Below, one piece after another: positions 10,255 to 18,564 of a stretch of DNA of 64,000 nucleotides. The notes beneath the pieces are model-generated. The model worked only from the letters and a program-made list of their open reading frames with translations, did not search any database and was not told where the DNA came from. The position numbers and the translations under genes were made by a program. Within the stretch, counting starts at the first letter, position 1, and every line of letters starts with the position of its first letter. The stretch covers positions 2,356,001-2,420,000 of the forward strand of contig NZ_CP018839.1 in the NCBI RefSeq assembly GCF_001922305.1, read 5' to 3'. Source of the stretch: Thauera chlorobenzoica (GTDB lineage Bacteria > Pseudomonadota > Gammaproteobacteria > Burkholderiales > Rhodocyclaceae).

Positions 10255-11118
10255 ATGACCCCCTTGCCGGCAGCTGCGCTGCACGCCATCAATGCCGATC
10301 TGCACTGCCATTCCACCGTGTCCGACGGCTGGCTGGAGCCGGAGGCAGTGGTGCTGCGCGCACTCGGCAATGGCGTGGAGTTGCTCGCCCTGACCGATCA
10401 CGACGAGGTCGGCGGCATCGACGCCGCGGCCAGGGTGGCGGCGGCACACGGCTTGCGCTTCGTGCCGGGAGTGGAAATTTCGGTGTCCTTCGCCGGGGAA
10501 ACCATCCACATCGTCGGCCTCGGTATCGATCATCATCATCCTGCGCTGAGCGCGGGGCTGGCACAGGTGCGGGAGGGGCGCGATGCGCGTGCGGTGCGGA
10601 TGGGCGAAGCCCTCGAGCGCGCCGGAATTCGCGATGCACTTGCCGGTGCCCGCCGCTTTGCACGCAATCCGGCCCTGCTGAGTCGAGCCCACTTCGCCCG
10701 CCACCTGGTGGCGAGCGGGGTGATGCCCGACGTCAGGACCGTGTTCGACCACTATCTGGTACGCGGCAAGCCCGGCTTCGTCGACCACCAGTGGGCAACG
10801 CTGGAACAGGCGGTGGGCTGGATCCGGGCTGCCGGCGGCATCGCGGTGGTCGCCCATCCGGCCCGTTACCGCCTGTCCGCGGCCGACCTCGTGCGCCTTT
10901 TCGACCGTTTTGTCGCCGCCGGGGGCGAGGCGGTCGAAGTCGTCTCGGGGGCGCACACCGAGGACGAGATGCGCCGCTTCGCCACGGTCGCGCGCCAGCG
11001 CGGCTTGCTCGCTTCGCGCGCGTCGGATTTCCACGGTGAAAAGGAAAGCGCGGTCGATCTCGGGCGCTGCAACCCTCTTCCTCCCGATCTCGAGCCGGTG
11101 TGGTCGCGCCTGCTGTAA
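10255..11118 (+). CDS. PHP-domain phosphoesterase, YciV/TrpH (RNase AM) type
   Basis: A 287-residue PHP-superfamily metal-dependent phosphoesterase. The metal ligands lie in DLHCHSTVSDG, LTDHDEVGG, VPGVEIS, VVAHPARY and the final SDFHGE motif. The family includes the E. coli YciV/RNase AM, a 5'-3' exoribonuclease on short RNAs, and TrpH, which hydrolyses 3',5'-bisphosphonucleotides. The next gene is yciO, the same pairing seen in enterobacteria, which supports the assignment. The ORF is open further upstream to 10063, but the DLHCHS motif near the start of the family places the initiation at the ATG 10255. Confidence 0.9.
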   Translation: MTPLPAAALHAINADLHCHSTVSDGWLEPEAVVLRALGNGVELLALTDHDEVGGIDAAARVAAAHGLRFVPGVEISVSFAGETIHIVGLGIDHHHPALSAGLAQVREGRDARAVRMGEALERAGIRDALAGARRFARNPALLSRAHFARHLVASGVMPDVRTVFDHYLVRGKPGFVDHQWATLEQAVGWIRAAGGIAVVAHPARYRLSAADLVRLFDRFVAAGGEAVEVVSGAHTEDEMRRFATVARQRGLLASRASDFHGEKESAVDLGRCNPLPPDLEPVWSRLL

Positions 11119-11230
11119 GGGCGGGTCCGTGCCGCCGGTCTGCCCGGGAAGGCCTTTTTCCACCCCGCCGCCGATCCGCTTCACCCGTGACCGGCCGCAT
11201 GCGCACCGTCCCGCAATCAACAACACGACC

Positions 11231-11857
11231 ATGACACAGTTCTTCACCCTCCATCCCGAGCAGCCGCAGCCGCGCTTGCTTCGCCAGGCCGCGGAAATCA
11301 TCCGCGATGGTGGCCTGGTGGTGCTGCCGACCGATTCGGCCTACGCCCTCGGCTGCCAGATCGGCGATGCCGGCGTGCTCGATCGCATCCGGCGCATCCG
11401 CGCGGTCGATGAGCGCCACCATTTCACCCTGATGTGCCGCGACCTGTCCGAGATCGCCACCTATGCCCGGGTGGACAACCGCCAGTACCGCCTGCTCAAG
11501 GCGACCACGCCCGGTCCTTACACCTTCATCCTCGAAGGCACCAAGGAGCTCCCCCGCCGCGTCCTGCACCCCAAGCGCAAGACGATCGGTCTGCGCGTGC
11601 CCGAGCATGCCGTGGTATCGGCGCTGCTTGCCGAGCTCGACGGCCCCTTGCTGACCTCCACCCTGATCCTGCCCGGCGAGGACTTGCCGCTGAGCGACAT
11701 CGATGAAATCCGCGAGCGTCTGGACAAGCAGGTCGACCTCGTCATCGAAGCCGGTTACTGCGGGCCGGAGGCGACCACCGTGATCGATCTCACTTCGGGG
11801 GCGCCCGAGCTGATCCGGGCCGGGCGCGGTCCGCTCGGACCCTTCGGGCTAGAATGA
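11231..11857 (+). CDS. yciO: YciO family protein (Sua5/YrdC/TsaC-related)
   Basis: A 208-residue YrdC-domain protein. The VLPTDSAYALGCQ segment and the TTPGPYTFIL segment are typical of the Sua5/TsaC fold, which binds dsRNA/tRNA and in TsaC makes threonylcarbamoyl-AMP. This sequence has YciO-type features (the HPKRKTIGLRVP segment) rather than those of full TsaC. The role of YciO in threonylcarbamoyladenosine formation is unsettled. The ATG at 11231 was chosen over a long upstream open frame that overlaps the PHP gene. Confidence 0.88.
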   Translation: MTQFFTLHPEQPQPRLLRQAAEIIRDGGLVVLPTDSAYALGCQIGDAGVLDRIRRIRAVDERHHFTLMCRDLSEIATYARVDNRQYRLLKATTPGPYTFILEGTKELPRRVLHPKRKTIGLRVPEHAVVSALLAELDGPLLTSTLILPGEDLPLSDIDEIRERLDKQVDLVIEAGYCGPEATTVIDLTSGAPELIRAGRGPLGPFGLE

Positions 11858-11882
11858 GCGCTTTATTGCCGCCGATTCCGTC

Positions 11883-12542
11883 ATGGATGCGCTGATTCCG
11901 ACCCTGGCCATCTGGGCCCTGCCGGTGCTGCTGGCGATCACCCTGCACGAGGCGGCGCACGGCTATGTTGCGCGCCACTTCGGCGACCCGACAGCGCATC
12001 TGGCCGGGCGGATCACGCTCAATCCGCTGCGCCACATCGATCCGGTCGGCACCGTACTGGTGCCGGTCGGCATCCTTGCGTTGAGTACCTTGATGGGCGG
12101 GGGCGGCATCCTCTTTGGCTGGGCCAAGCCGGTGCCGGTGAATTTCGGCCGCCTGCGCAGTCCCAAGGCCGACATGCTGTGGGTGGCGGCAGCGGGGCCG
12201 TTCACCAATCTGCTGATGGCGCTCGGCTGGGCACTCTTGTTCCGCATCGCCGTTTCCGCCGAGCCGGGCGCTTATTCGCTGGCGATGCTGAAAATGGCCG
12301 ATGCGGGTATCCAGATCAACGCCGTGCTGATGGTGCTGAACCTGCTGCCGATCCCGCCGCTCGACGGCGGACGGATCGCGGTCAGCCTGCTGCCGGACCG
12401 CTTCGCCTGGCGTTTCGCCCGGCTCGAACCGTACGGTTTCCCGATCCTGCTCGTGCTGTTGTTTACCGGCATCCTCGGCGCCATCCTGTGGCCGCTGATC
12501 GCCGGCTTCCGCTACCTGCTCTCCCTCGTCTTCGGTCTCTGA
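11883..12542 (+). CDS. Site-2 protease family protein (M50 metallopeptidase)
   Basis: A 219-residue multi-spanning membrane protein with the zinc motif HEAAH (about residues 21-25) in its first membrane segment and the second metal ligand region NLLPIPPLDGGR later on. An NPLRHIDPVGT segment typical of the small M50 subgroup is also present. This short subgroup lacks the PDZ domain of RseP and its substrate is unknown. It sits 25 bp after yciO and 9 bp before trpS, an arrangement I associate with betaproteobacteria. Confidence 0.9.
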   Translation: MDALIPTLAIWALPVLLAITLHEAAHGYVARHFGDPTAHLAGRITLNPLRHIDPVGTVLVPVGILALSTLMGGGGILFGWAKPVPVNFGRLRSPKADMLWVAAAGPFTNLLMALGWALLFRIAVSAEPGAYSLAMLKMADAGIQINAVLMVLNLLPIPPLDGGRIAVSLLPDRFAWRFARLEPYGFPILLVLLFTGILGAILWPLIAGFRYLLSLVFGL

Positions 12543-12551
12543 CTTCCGCCC

Positions 12552-13754
12552 ATGTACGCAGAACGCGTCCTTTCCGGCATGCGCCCCAGCGGCCGCCTGC
12601 ATCTCGGCCACTATCACGGCGTCCTCAAGAACTGGGTGAAGCTGCAGGAGGAATATCCCTGCCTGTTCTTCGTCGCCGACTGGCACGCGCTGACCACTCA
12701 TTACGACACGCCGCAGGTGATCGCGGACCATGTCTGGGACATGGTGATCGATTGGCTCGCGGCCGGCGTCGACCCCGCCCAGTCCACCCTCTTCATCCAG
12801 TCCCGCGTGCCCGAGCATGCCGAGTTGCACCTGCTGCTGTCGATGATGACGCCGCTCGGCTGGCTCGAGCGTGTGCCGAGCTGGAAGGAGCAGCAGGAAA
12901 GGCTGGAGGGGCGCGACCTGTCGACCTACGGCTTTCTCGGCTATCCCTTGCTCCAGTCGGCCGACATTCTGCTCTACCGCGCCGACAAGGTGCCGGTGGG
13001 CGAGGACCAGGTGCCGCATGTCGAGATCACGCGCGAAATCGCCCGCCGCTTCAACCATCTTTACGGGCGTGAGGCCGGCTTCGAGGACAAGGCGAAAGAG
13101 GCGGTGAAAAAGCTCGGCGCCAAGCGCGCGCGCCTTTATCAGGAGCTGCGCACCCGCTTCCAGCAAGAAGGTGACGACGATGCGCTGGAGCAGGCCAAGG
13201 CCCTCCTCGATGAAACCCAGAATCTGAGCCTGGGGGACCGCGAGCGCCTCTACGGCTATCTCGAAGGCAGCGGCAAGATGATCCTGGTCGAGCCCGAGAC
13301 CCTGCTGACCCCGGCGGCGCGCATGCCCGGGCTGGATGGGCAGAAGATGTCCAAGTCCTACGCCAACACGATCAACCTGCGCGAGGACGCCGACAGCGTC
13401 ACGCGCAAGATCCGCACCATGCAGACCGACCCGGCGCGGATGCGGCGCACCGACCCGGGCGACCCGGAGCGCTGCCCGGTGTGGCCGCTGCATGCGATCT
13501 ATTCGGACGAAGCCACCCTGGCCTGGGTGCAGCAGGGTTGCCGCAGCGCCGGGATCGGCTGCCTGGAGTGCAAGCAGCCCCTGCTCGAGGCCATCCTCGA
13601 CGAACAGGAAATTCTGCACGAACGGGCCCAACCCTATCTCGACGATCCCGCGTTGGTGCGCAGCATTCTTGCCGACGGCTGCGAACGTGCGCGCAAGCTG
13701 GCGCAGGAAACCATGCGCGACGTGCGTGAGGCGATGGGCCTGGATTACGGCTGA
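12552..13754 (+). CDS. trpS: Tryptophanyl-tRNA synthetase
   Basis: Class I aminoacyl-tRNA synthetase charging tRNA-Trp in the cytoplasm. The HIGH-equivalent is LHLGH (residues 16-20) and the KMSKS motif is at 265-269. The 400-residue length exceeds the roughly 335 residues of E. coli TrpS. An extra segment between about 170 and 235 (AKEAVKKLGAKRARLYQELR and what follows) accounts for the difference and is usual in the longer proteobacterial form. It begins 9 bp after the M50 gene and probably shares its transcript with scpA. Confidence 0.95.
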   Translation: MYAERVLSGMRPSGRLHLGHYHGVLKNWVKLQEEYPCLFFVADWHALTTHYDTPQVIADHVWDMVIDWLAAGVDPAQSTLFIQSRVPEHAELHLLLSMMTPLGWLERVPSWKEQQERLEGRDLSTYGFLGYPLLQSADILLYRADKVPVGEDQVPHVEITREIARRFNHLYGREAGFEDKAKEAVKKLGAKRARLYQELRTRFQQEGDDDALEQAKALLDETQNLSLGDRERLYGYLEGSGKMILVEPETLLTPAARMPGLDGQKMSKSYANTINLREDADSVTRKIRTMQTDPARMRRTDPGDPERCPVWPLHAIYSDEATLAWVQQGCRSAGIGCLECKQPLLEAILDEQEILHERAQPYLDDPALVRSILADGCERARKLAQETMRDVREAMGLDYG

Positions 13755-13791
13755 TGGGCAGGCCGATGCGCCGTCACCGGGCGGGACGCCG

Positions 13792-14622
13792 ATGAGCCTG
13801 CCGTTGCCGCTGGCTCCCCCCGAAACCGCCGCGACGCTGGATGCGTTCGCCCGCATCTACGGCGAACCCCTGCTCGAACTGCCCAAAGACCTGTATATTC
13901 CGCCCGATGCGCTGCAGGTGTTCCTCGATGCGTTCGAGGGGCCGCTGGATTTGCTGCTGTACCTGATCCGCAAGGCCAATCTCGACGTGCTCGACATTCC
14001 GATGGCGCCGCTCACCGCGCAGTACCTGGAATACGTCGAGGCGATGCGGGCCACGAATCTGGAGCTGGCTGCCGAATATCTGCTGATGGCGGCGATGCTG
14101 CTCGAAATCAAGTCGCGCATGCTGCTGCCGCGGCCGCCGCGCGAGCATGCCGAAGAGGGCGACCCGCGCGCCGAATTGGTGCGCCGCCTGCTCGAATACG
14201 AGCAGATGAAGTTCGCTGCCGCACGGCTCGACTCGCTGCCGCGGGTCGAGCGCGATTTCGAATGGGTGGGGGTGTTCGTCGCCGAGAAAGTGGTCGAACG
14301 CCTGCCCGAGGTCAGCCTGCACGACCTGCAGCTGGCATGGCTGCGGATCATGAAGAAGGCCCGGCTCAACCAGCATCACCGCGTCGGCCGCGAGCAGCTG
14401 TCGGTGCGCGAGCTCATGGCGGCGATCCTGCGCAAGCTGGGCGATGGCGCCTTCGTGGCGTTCGACACCTTGTTCGATGCGCAGCTCGGGCCGTCGGGGC
14501 TGGTGGTGAGCTTTCTCGCCGTGCTCGAGCTGGTGAAGGAAAGGCTGGTCGAAGTGACTCAGAACGAGGCTTTTGCGCCGATCTACGTGAAACTCGCCGA
14601 TGCCAGCCGCAACGACACCTGA
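13792..14622 (+). CDS. scpA: Segregation and condensation protein A
   Basis: Kleisin subunit of the SMC-ScpAB complex, which compacts and segregates the chromosome. The 276-residue protein shows the kleisin N-terminal motif [19 protein letters not shown] and a C-terminal winged-helix region ending in a [20 protein letters not shown] helix, both diagnostic. The ATG at 13792 is the only in-frame start that gives a normal length. The gene follows trpS by 37 bp and overlaps scpB by 23 bp. No smc gene is in the window. Confidence 0.93.
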   Translation: MSLPLPLAPPETAATLDAFARIYGEPLLELPKDLYIPPDALQVFLDAFEGPLDLLLYLIRKANLDVLDIPMAPLTAQYLEYVEAMRATNLELAAEYLLMAAMLLEIKSRMLLPRPPREHAEEGDPRAELVRRLLEYEQMKFAAARLDSLPRVERDFEWVGVFVAEKVVERLPEVSLHDLQLAWLRIMKKARLNQHHRVGREQLSVRELMAAILRKLGDGAFVAFDTLFDAQLGPSGLVVSFLAVLELVKERLVEVTQNEAFAPIYVKLADASRNDT

Positions 14623-15202
14623 GGCCTACCTGCGCATCGTCGAAGCGGCGCTGTTCGCCGCACCGGCGCCGTTGCCCGTGTCCGAGCTGCGTCGCTTGTT
14701 CGACGAGGATCCCGGGGCGGAACTGGTGCGCCGCCTGCTCGATACCTTGTGTGCGGAGTGGCGCAGCGCCGGACGCGGCATCGAGCTGGTGCAACTGGCC
14801 AGCGGCTGGCGCTTCCAGACGCGGGCGCAGTACCAGGTTTATCTGGACCGGCTGAAGGAGGAAAGGCCGCCGCGTTATTCGCGAGCGGTGATGGAAACCC
14901 TGGCGATCATCGCTTACCGCCAGCCGGTCACCCGGGGCGACATCGAGGATATCCGCGGCGTGGCGGTGTCGCCGAACATCTTGAAGACGCTGGAATCGCG
15001 CGGCTGGGTCGATGTCGTCGGTCATCGCGACACGCCCGGCCGGCCGGCCTTGCTCGCCACCACCCGGCGCTTCCTCGACGACATGGGGTTGCGCAGCCTG
15101 ACCGAGCTGCCGGCGCTCACCGAAATCGAAAAAATCATGGACTTAGTCGATGTCTCGCAAAACGAACCGGCCCCTGCGCCCACCCCTGAAGAAGAAGTCT
15201 GA
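14600..15202 (+). CDS. scpB: Segregation and condensation protein B
   Basis: Winged-helix partner of ScpA in the SMC complex. The 200-residue protein shows the family segment [20 protein letters not shown] and the [13 protein letters not shown] segment. It starts inside scpA (23-bp overlap) and ends inside rluB (53-bp overlap), so the three are tightly coupled. The acidic C-terminal tail (PTPEEEV) is not conserved. Confidence 0.94.
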   Translation: MPAATTPEAYLRIVEAALFAAPAPLPVSELRRLFDEDPGAELVRRLLDTLCAEWRSAGRGIELVQLASGWRFQTRAQYQVYLDRLKEERPPRYSRAVMETLAIIAYRQPVTRGDIEDIRGVAVSPNILKTLESRGWVDVVGHRDTPGRPALLATTRRFLDDMGLRSLTELPALTEIEKIMDLVDVSQNEPAPAPTPEEEV

Positions 15203-16313
15203 CACGATCGAGATTCTCGATCACGAGCCGCGGCCGGGGCGCGCGGTCCGCCGCGAAGGCCCGGCCCATGCTGACGGGGACGCCCAGCCGCGCCACAAGG
15301 ACGCCCATCTCAATGCCGATCCGCGTGGGCCGCGGGCGCCGCGTCCGGGTACGGCGGGCAGGGGGCAGGGCCGCAGCCAGGACGATCCGGTGCGCCGGCC
15401 CGATGCCCATCATTCCGCCCTCGGCCAGCCCGAACGTGGCGAGCGTGCGCCGCGGGGCCGCAGTCAGGGGAGCGGGCGCGCGGCGCCGACCACCCTGAGC
15501 GAGCCGGAGCGGCTGCAGAAGGTGCTGGCCCAGGCCGGCGTCGCCTCCCGGCGCGAGATCGAGGAGTGGGTGGTGGCCGGGCGCATTTCGGTCAACGGCC
15601 TGCCGGCTGCGCTGGGGCAGAAGATTGGCCCGGGTGATCGGGTCAAGGTCAACGGCAAGCTGATTCCGCTGCGCTTCACCCAGCGTTCGCCGCGCGTGCT
15701 GATGTACCACAAGCCCGAGGGCGAGATCGTCTCGCGCGACGACCCGGAAGGCCGTCCCACCGTGTTCGAGCGCCTGCCGCTGCTGCGCAAGGGGCGCTGG
15801 CTGGCGGTCGGGCGGCTCGACTTCAACACTTCCGGCCTGCTGTTGTTCACCAACGACGGCGATCTTGCCAACAAGCTGATGCACCCGCGCTACGAGCTCG
15901 AGCGCGAATATGCGGTGCGCCTCCTCGGCGAGCTGACCGAGGAGCAGGCGAAGTCGCTGACCGAGGGCGTTCAGCTCGAAGACGGCCCGGCGAAATTCAC
16001 CAACCTGCGTGACGAGGGGGGGGAAGGGGCCAATCACTGGTACCGGGTGACGATCTCCGAGGGCCGCAACCGCGAGGTGCGGCGCATGTTCGAGGCGGTC
16101 GGCCTGACCGTCAGCCGGCTGATGCGGGTGCGCTACGGCAGCGTCGAGCTTCCCGCCCGCCTCAAACGTGGGATGTGGATGGAAATGCCGGAGGCCGATG
16201 CCTGCCGCCTCGCCGATCTGCCCGTGCCCCAGGGGCGCAGCCAGGACGAGCGCGCCAAGCGCCCGGCCAAGCTGCACCGCACCCAGCCTCGCAGTGCCCC
16301 GAAAATGCGCTGA
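15150..16313 (+). CDS. rluB: Pseudouridine synthase, RluB type
   Basis: A 387-residue RsuA/RluB-family pseudouridine synthase, expected to modify position 2605 of 23S rRNA. A basic, poorly ordered N-terminal extension of about 110 residues precedes an S4 domain ([20 protein letters not shown]) and the catalytic domain. Asp224 in [12 protein letters not shown] is the catalytic residue. A short basic tail follows. The gene's start inside scpB is normal for this scpAB-rluB arrangement. The long disordered N-terminus is common in betaproteobacterial RluB. Confidence 0.92.
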   Translation: MSRKTNRPLRPPLKKKSDTIEILDHEPRPGRAVRREGPAHADGDAQPRHKDAHLNADPRGPRAPRPGTAGRGQGRSQDDPVRRPDAHHSALGQPERGERAPRGRSQGSGRAAPTTLSEPERLQKVLAQAGVASRREIEEWVVAGRISVNGLPAALGQKIGPGDRVKVNGKLIPLRFTQRSPRVLMYHKPEGEIVSRDDPEGRPTVFERLPLLRKGRWLAVGRLDFNTSGLLLFTNDGDLANKLMHPRYELEREYAVRLLGELTEEQAKSLTEGVQLEDGPAKFTNLRDEGGEGANHWYRVTISEGRNREVRRMFEAVGLTVSRLMRVRYGSVELPARLKRGMWMEMPEADACRLADLPVPQGRSQDERAKRPAKLHRTQPRSAPKMR

Positions 16314-16407
16314 TCGGCGATGCCAGCCCCCGCCCGTTGGTTTTCCGCGGCTGGGGCGTGGGGGTTTTTCCCGCTGTTTCCAGAACAGGCCGTTGACTTG
16401 CGACGGT

Positions 16408-16437
16408 TTGCCTGGACAGCGGCTTTCGCGCTATAAT
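16408..16437 (+). promoter_or_regulatory. Promoter of the rimP-nusA-infB operon
   Basis: A perfect TATAAT (16432-16437) lies 18 bp after TTGCCT. Transcription would begin near 16444 and give a leader of about 170 nt before rimP. A TTGACT at 16393 is too far away to be the -35 element of this promoter. Confidence 0.65.
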
Positions 16438-16545
16438 CTCAAAGCTTTGATGAGTGGCTTTATGGCTGCGCGCTTCAGCTGCCGCCGACCTCGTCAGTTA
16501 TCCGGTTGTGGGCAGTGGCGTGTTTCCGGCGGGGTCAATCGTTTG

Positions 16546-16567
16546 ATGGGCGTTTCGCCCATTTTTT
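16546..16567 (+). terminator. Terminator-like hairpin in the rimP leader (candidate attenuator)
   Basis: A perfect 7-bp stem ATGGGCG / CGCCCAT with a TTT loop runs directly into a T-tract (six T at 16562-16567, then ATTTG). It lies after the promoter and 46 bp before the rimP start, so it would stop transcription of the whole nusA-infB operon unless suppressed. A premature terminator in rimP leaders has been described for enterobacteria. NusA itself acts on hairpin-dependent pausing, so autoregulation is an attractive inference. The rest of the 300-bp gap (16314-16613) holds only the promoter and untranslated leader. Confidence 0.8.
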
Positions 16568-16613
16568 ATTTGTGGCGCCAGTCGCGGCGCCGGTGAAAGA
16601 GCGGGTTGAGTGC

Positions 16614-17048
16614 ATGCGTGCAGAAGTCGAGCAACTGATCGAGCAGGTGGTGAGCGGTCTCGGGTACGAACTCGTCGATGTCGAGTTTTCTCCCAAGGGC
16701 CGGCTGCTGCGGGTGTTCCTCGATATCGAGCGTGGCATCACGGTGGATGACTGCGCCACGGTGAGCAACCAGCTGCAGCGCGTGTTCGAGGTCGAAAACG
16801 TCGATTACGACCGCCTCGAGGTGTCGTCGCCCGGACTCGATCGCCCGCTCAGGAAACTCGCCGACTTCGAACGTTTTACCGGTAGCGAGGCCCAGGTACG
16901 CCTTTCGCTGCCGATCGGCAACCAGCGCAATTTCGTGGGTGTGATCGAAGGAGTGCGCGATGCTGCGGTAGCGCTCGCCACCGAGAAAGGCGAAGTGCTG
17001 CTGCCTTTCGATGACATCGAGAAGGCACGCCTTGTACCCAAATTTTAA
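16614..17048 (+). CDS. rimP: Ribosome maturation factor RimP
   Basis: A 144-residue 30S assembly factor. The family core is clear: GYELVDVEFSPKGRLLRVFLD and the SSPGLDRPL motif. The frame is open upstream to 16506, but that extension crosses the leader hairpin, so the ATG at 16614 is preferred. It begins the rimP-nusA-infB operon and is followed 27 bp later by nusA. Confidence 0.95.
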   Translation: MRAEVEQLIEQVVSGLGYELVDVEFSPKGRLLRVFLDIERGITVDDCATVSNQLQRVFEVENVDYDRLEVSSPGLDRPLRKLADFERFTGSEAQVRLSLPIGNQRNFVGVIEGVRDAAVALATEKGEVLLPFDDIEKARLVPKF

Positions 17049-17075
17049 GACTGTGGATGTGGAGGTATTCTTGAA

Positions 17076-18551
17076 ATGAGCCGCGAGATCCTGCTGCTTG
17101 TTGATGCGCTGGCGCGCGAGAAGAACGTCGCCAGGGACATCGTTTTTGCCGCGCTCGAAACCGCGCTGGCCTCCGCCACCAAGAAGCGCATCCATGACGA
17201 CGCCGACGTGGTGGTGTCGATCGATCGCGAGACCGGGGACTACACCTCGCGCCGGCGCTGGCTGGTGATGCTCGACGAGGACGTGACCAACGACGAGGCC
17301 GAGATGGGCATCATCGATGCGCGCGAACTCGATCCGGACATCCAGCTCGGCGACTATATCGAGGAAGCGCTCGAGCCGATCGACTTCGGTCGCATCGGTG
17401 CGCAGGCGGCCAAGCAGGTGATCCTGCAGCGCATCCGCGACGCCGAGCGCGAACAGGTGCTCAACGACTTCCTCGAGCGCAAGGAATTCCTCGTTTCCGG
17501 CTCGATCAAGCGCATGGAGCGCGGCAGCGCGATCATCGAAGTGGGGCGCATGGAAGCGGTCCTGCCGCGGGATCAGCAGATTCCGCGCGAGAACCTGCGC
17601 GTGGGCGACCGGATCAAGGCCTTCCTGCTCAAGATCGATCGCGGCGCCCGCGGTCCGCAGCTGATTCTGTCGCGCACCGCCCCCGAATTCCTGATGAAGC
17701 TGTTCGAGCTCGAAGTCCCCGAAATCGAGGACGGCCTGCTCGAACTCAAGGCCTGCGCCCGCGACCCCGGGCTGCGCGCCAAGATCGCGGTCAAATCGAA
17801 CGATCCGCGCATCGACCCGATCGGCACCTGCGTCGGCCTGCGCGGTTCGCGTGTCACCGCGGTGCGCAACGAAATCGGCGGCGAGCAGATCGACATCATC
17901 GTGTGGGCGGCCGACCCTGCCCAGTTCGTGGTCGCTGCGTTGCAGCCGGCCGAAGTGGTCTCGATCGTCGTCGACGAGGAAGCGCACGCGATGGATGTCG
18001 TCGTCGACGAGAACAATCTGGCGATCGCCATCGGCCGCAACGGCCAGAACGTCAAGCTCGCTTCCGAGCTCAGCGGGTGGACGATCAACCTGATGAGCGA
18101 GCAGGAGTCGGCGGAAAAGACCGCTCAGGAGCAGCAGGGGCTGCGTGCGCTGTTCATGGCAAAACTGGACGTCGACGAGGACATCGCCGACATCCTGATC
18201 GAGGAGGGTTTTTCCTCGCTCGAAGAAGTCGCCTACGTACCGCTGGCCGAGATGCTCGACATCGAGGCTTTCGACGAAGACACGGTAAACGAGCTGCGCA
18301 ACCGCGCTCGCAACGTGTTGCTGACCGAGGCGATCGTCACCGAAGAGCAGCTGGAGAACGTCTCCGACGATCTGCTCAATCTCGAAGGCATGGAGAAATC
18401 CCTTGCCGCAACCCTGGCCCAGAAGGGCATTCGTACCCGTGATGATCTTGCCGACCTTGCGGTCGACGAGCTGGTCGAGATGGCCGGGATCGACGAAGAA
18501 AGAGCCAAGGCGCTGATTTCCGTTGCGCGCGCCCATTGGTTCGAAGAATGA
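17076..18551 (+). CDS. nusA: Transcription termination/antitermination factor NusA
   Basis: NusA binds RNA polymerase and controls pausing, termination and antitermination. The 491-residue protein shows the N-terminal polymerase-binding domain, an S1 domain (about 135-200, with [17 protein letters not shown]), two KH domains (with [17 protein letters not shown], and the [12 protein letters not shown] segment) and two C-terminal acidic repeats (around residues 365-425 and 440-491). Having both acidic repeats is the proteobacterial form. It lies between rimP and infB as in E. coli. Confidence 0.96.
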   Translation: MSREILLLVDALAREKNVARDIVFAALETALASATKKRIHDDADVVVSIDRETGDYTSRRRWLVMLDEDVTNDEAEMGIIDARELDPDIQLGDYIEEALEPIDFGRIGAQAAKQVILQRIRDAEREQVLNDFLERKEFLVSGSIKRMERGSAIIEVGRMEAVLPRDQQIPRENLRVGDRIKAFLLKIDRGARGPQLILSRTAPEFLMKLFELEVPEIEDGLLELKACARDPGLRAKIAVKSNDPRIDPIGTCVGLRGSRVTAVRNEIGGEQIDIIVWAADPAQFVVAALQPAEVVSIVVDEEAHAMDVVVDENNLAIAIGRNGQNVKLASELSGWTINLMSEQESAEKTAQEQQGLRALFMAKLDVDEDIADILIEEGFSSLEEVAYVPLAEMLDIEAFDEDTVNELRNRARNVLLTEAIVTEEQLENVSDDLLNLEGMEKSLAATLAQKGIRTRDDLADLAVDELVEMAGIDEERAKALISVARAHWFEE

Positions 18552-18564
18552 TGGGAGGGCAGTA

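Noticed and set aside
16393..16398. TTGACT as the -35 element of the rimP promoter
   Set aside because: It is 33 bp from the TATAAT, too far for a sigma-70 promoter.
16506..16613. Upstream extension of rimP
   Set aside because: It reads through the leader hairpin and has no family resemblance.
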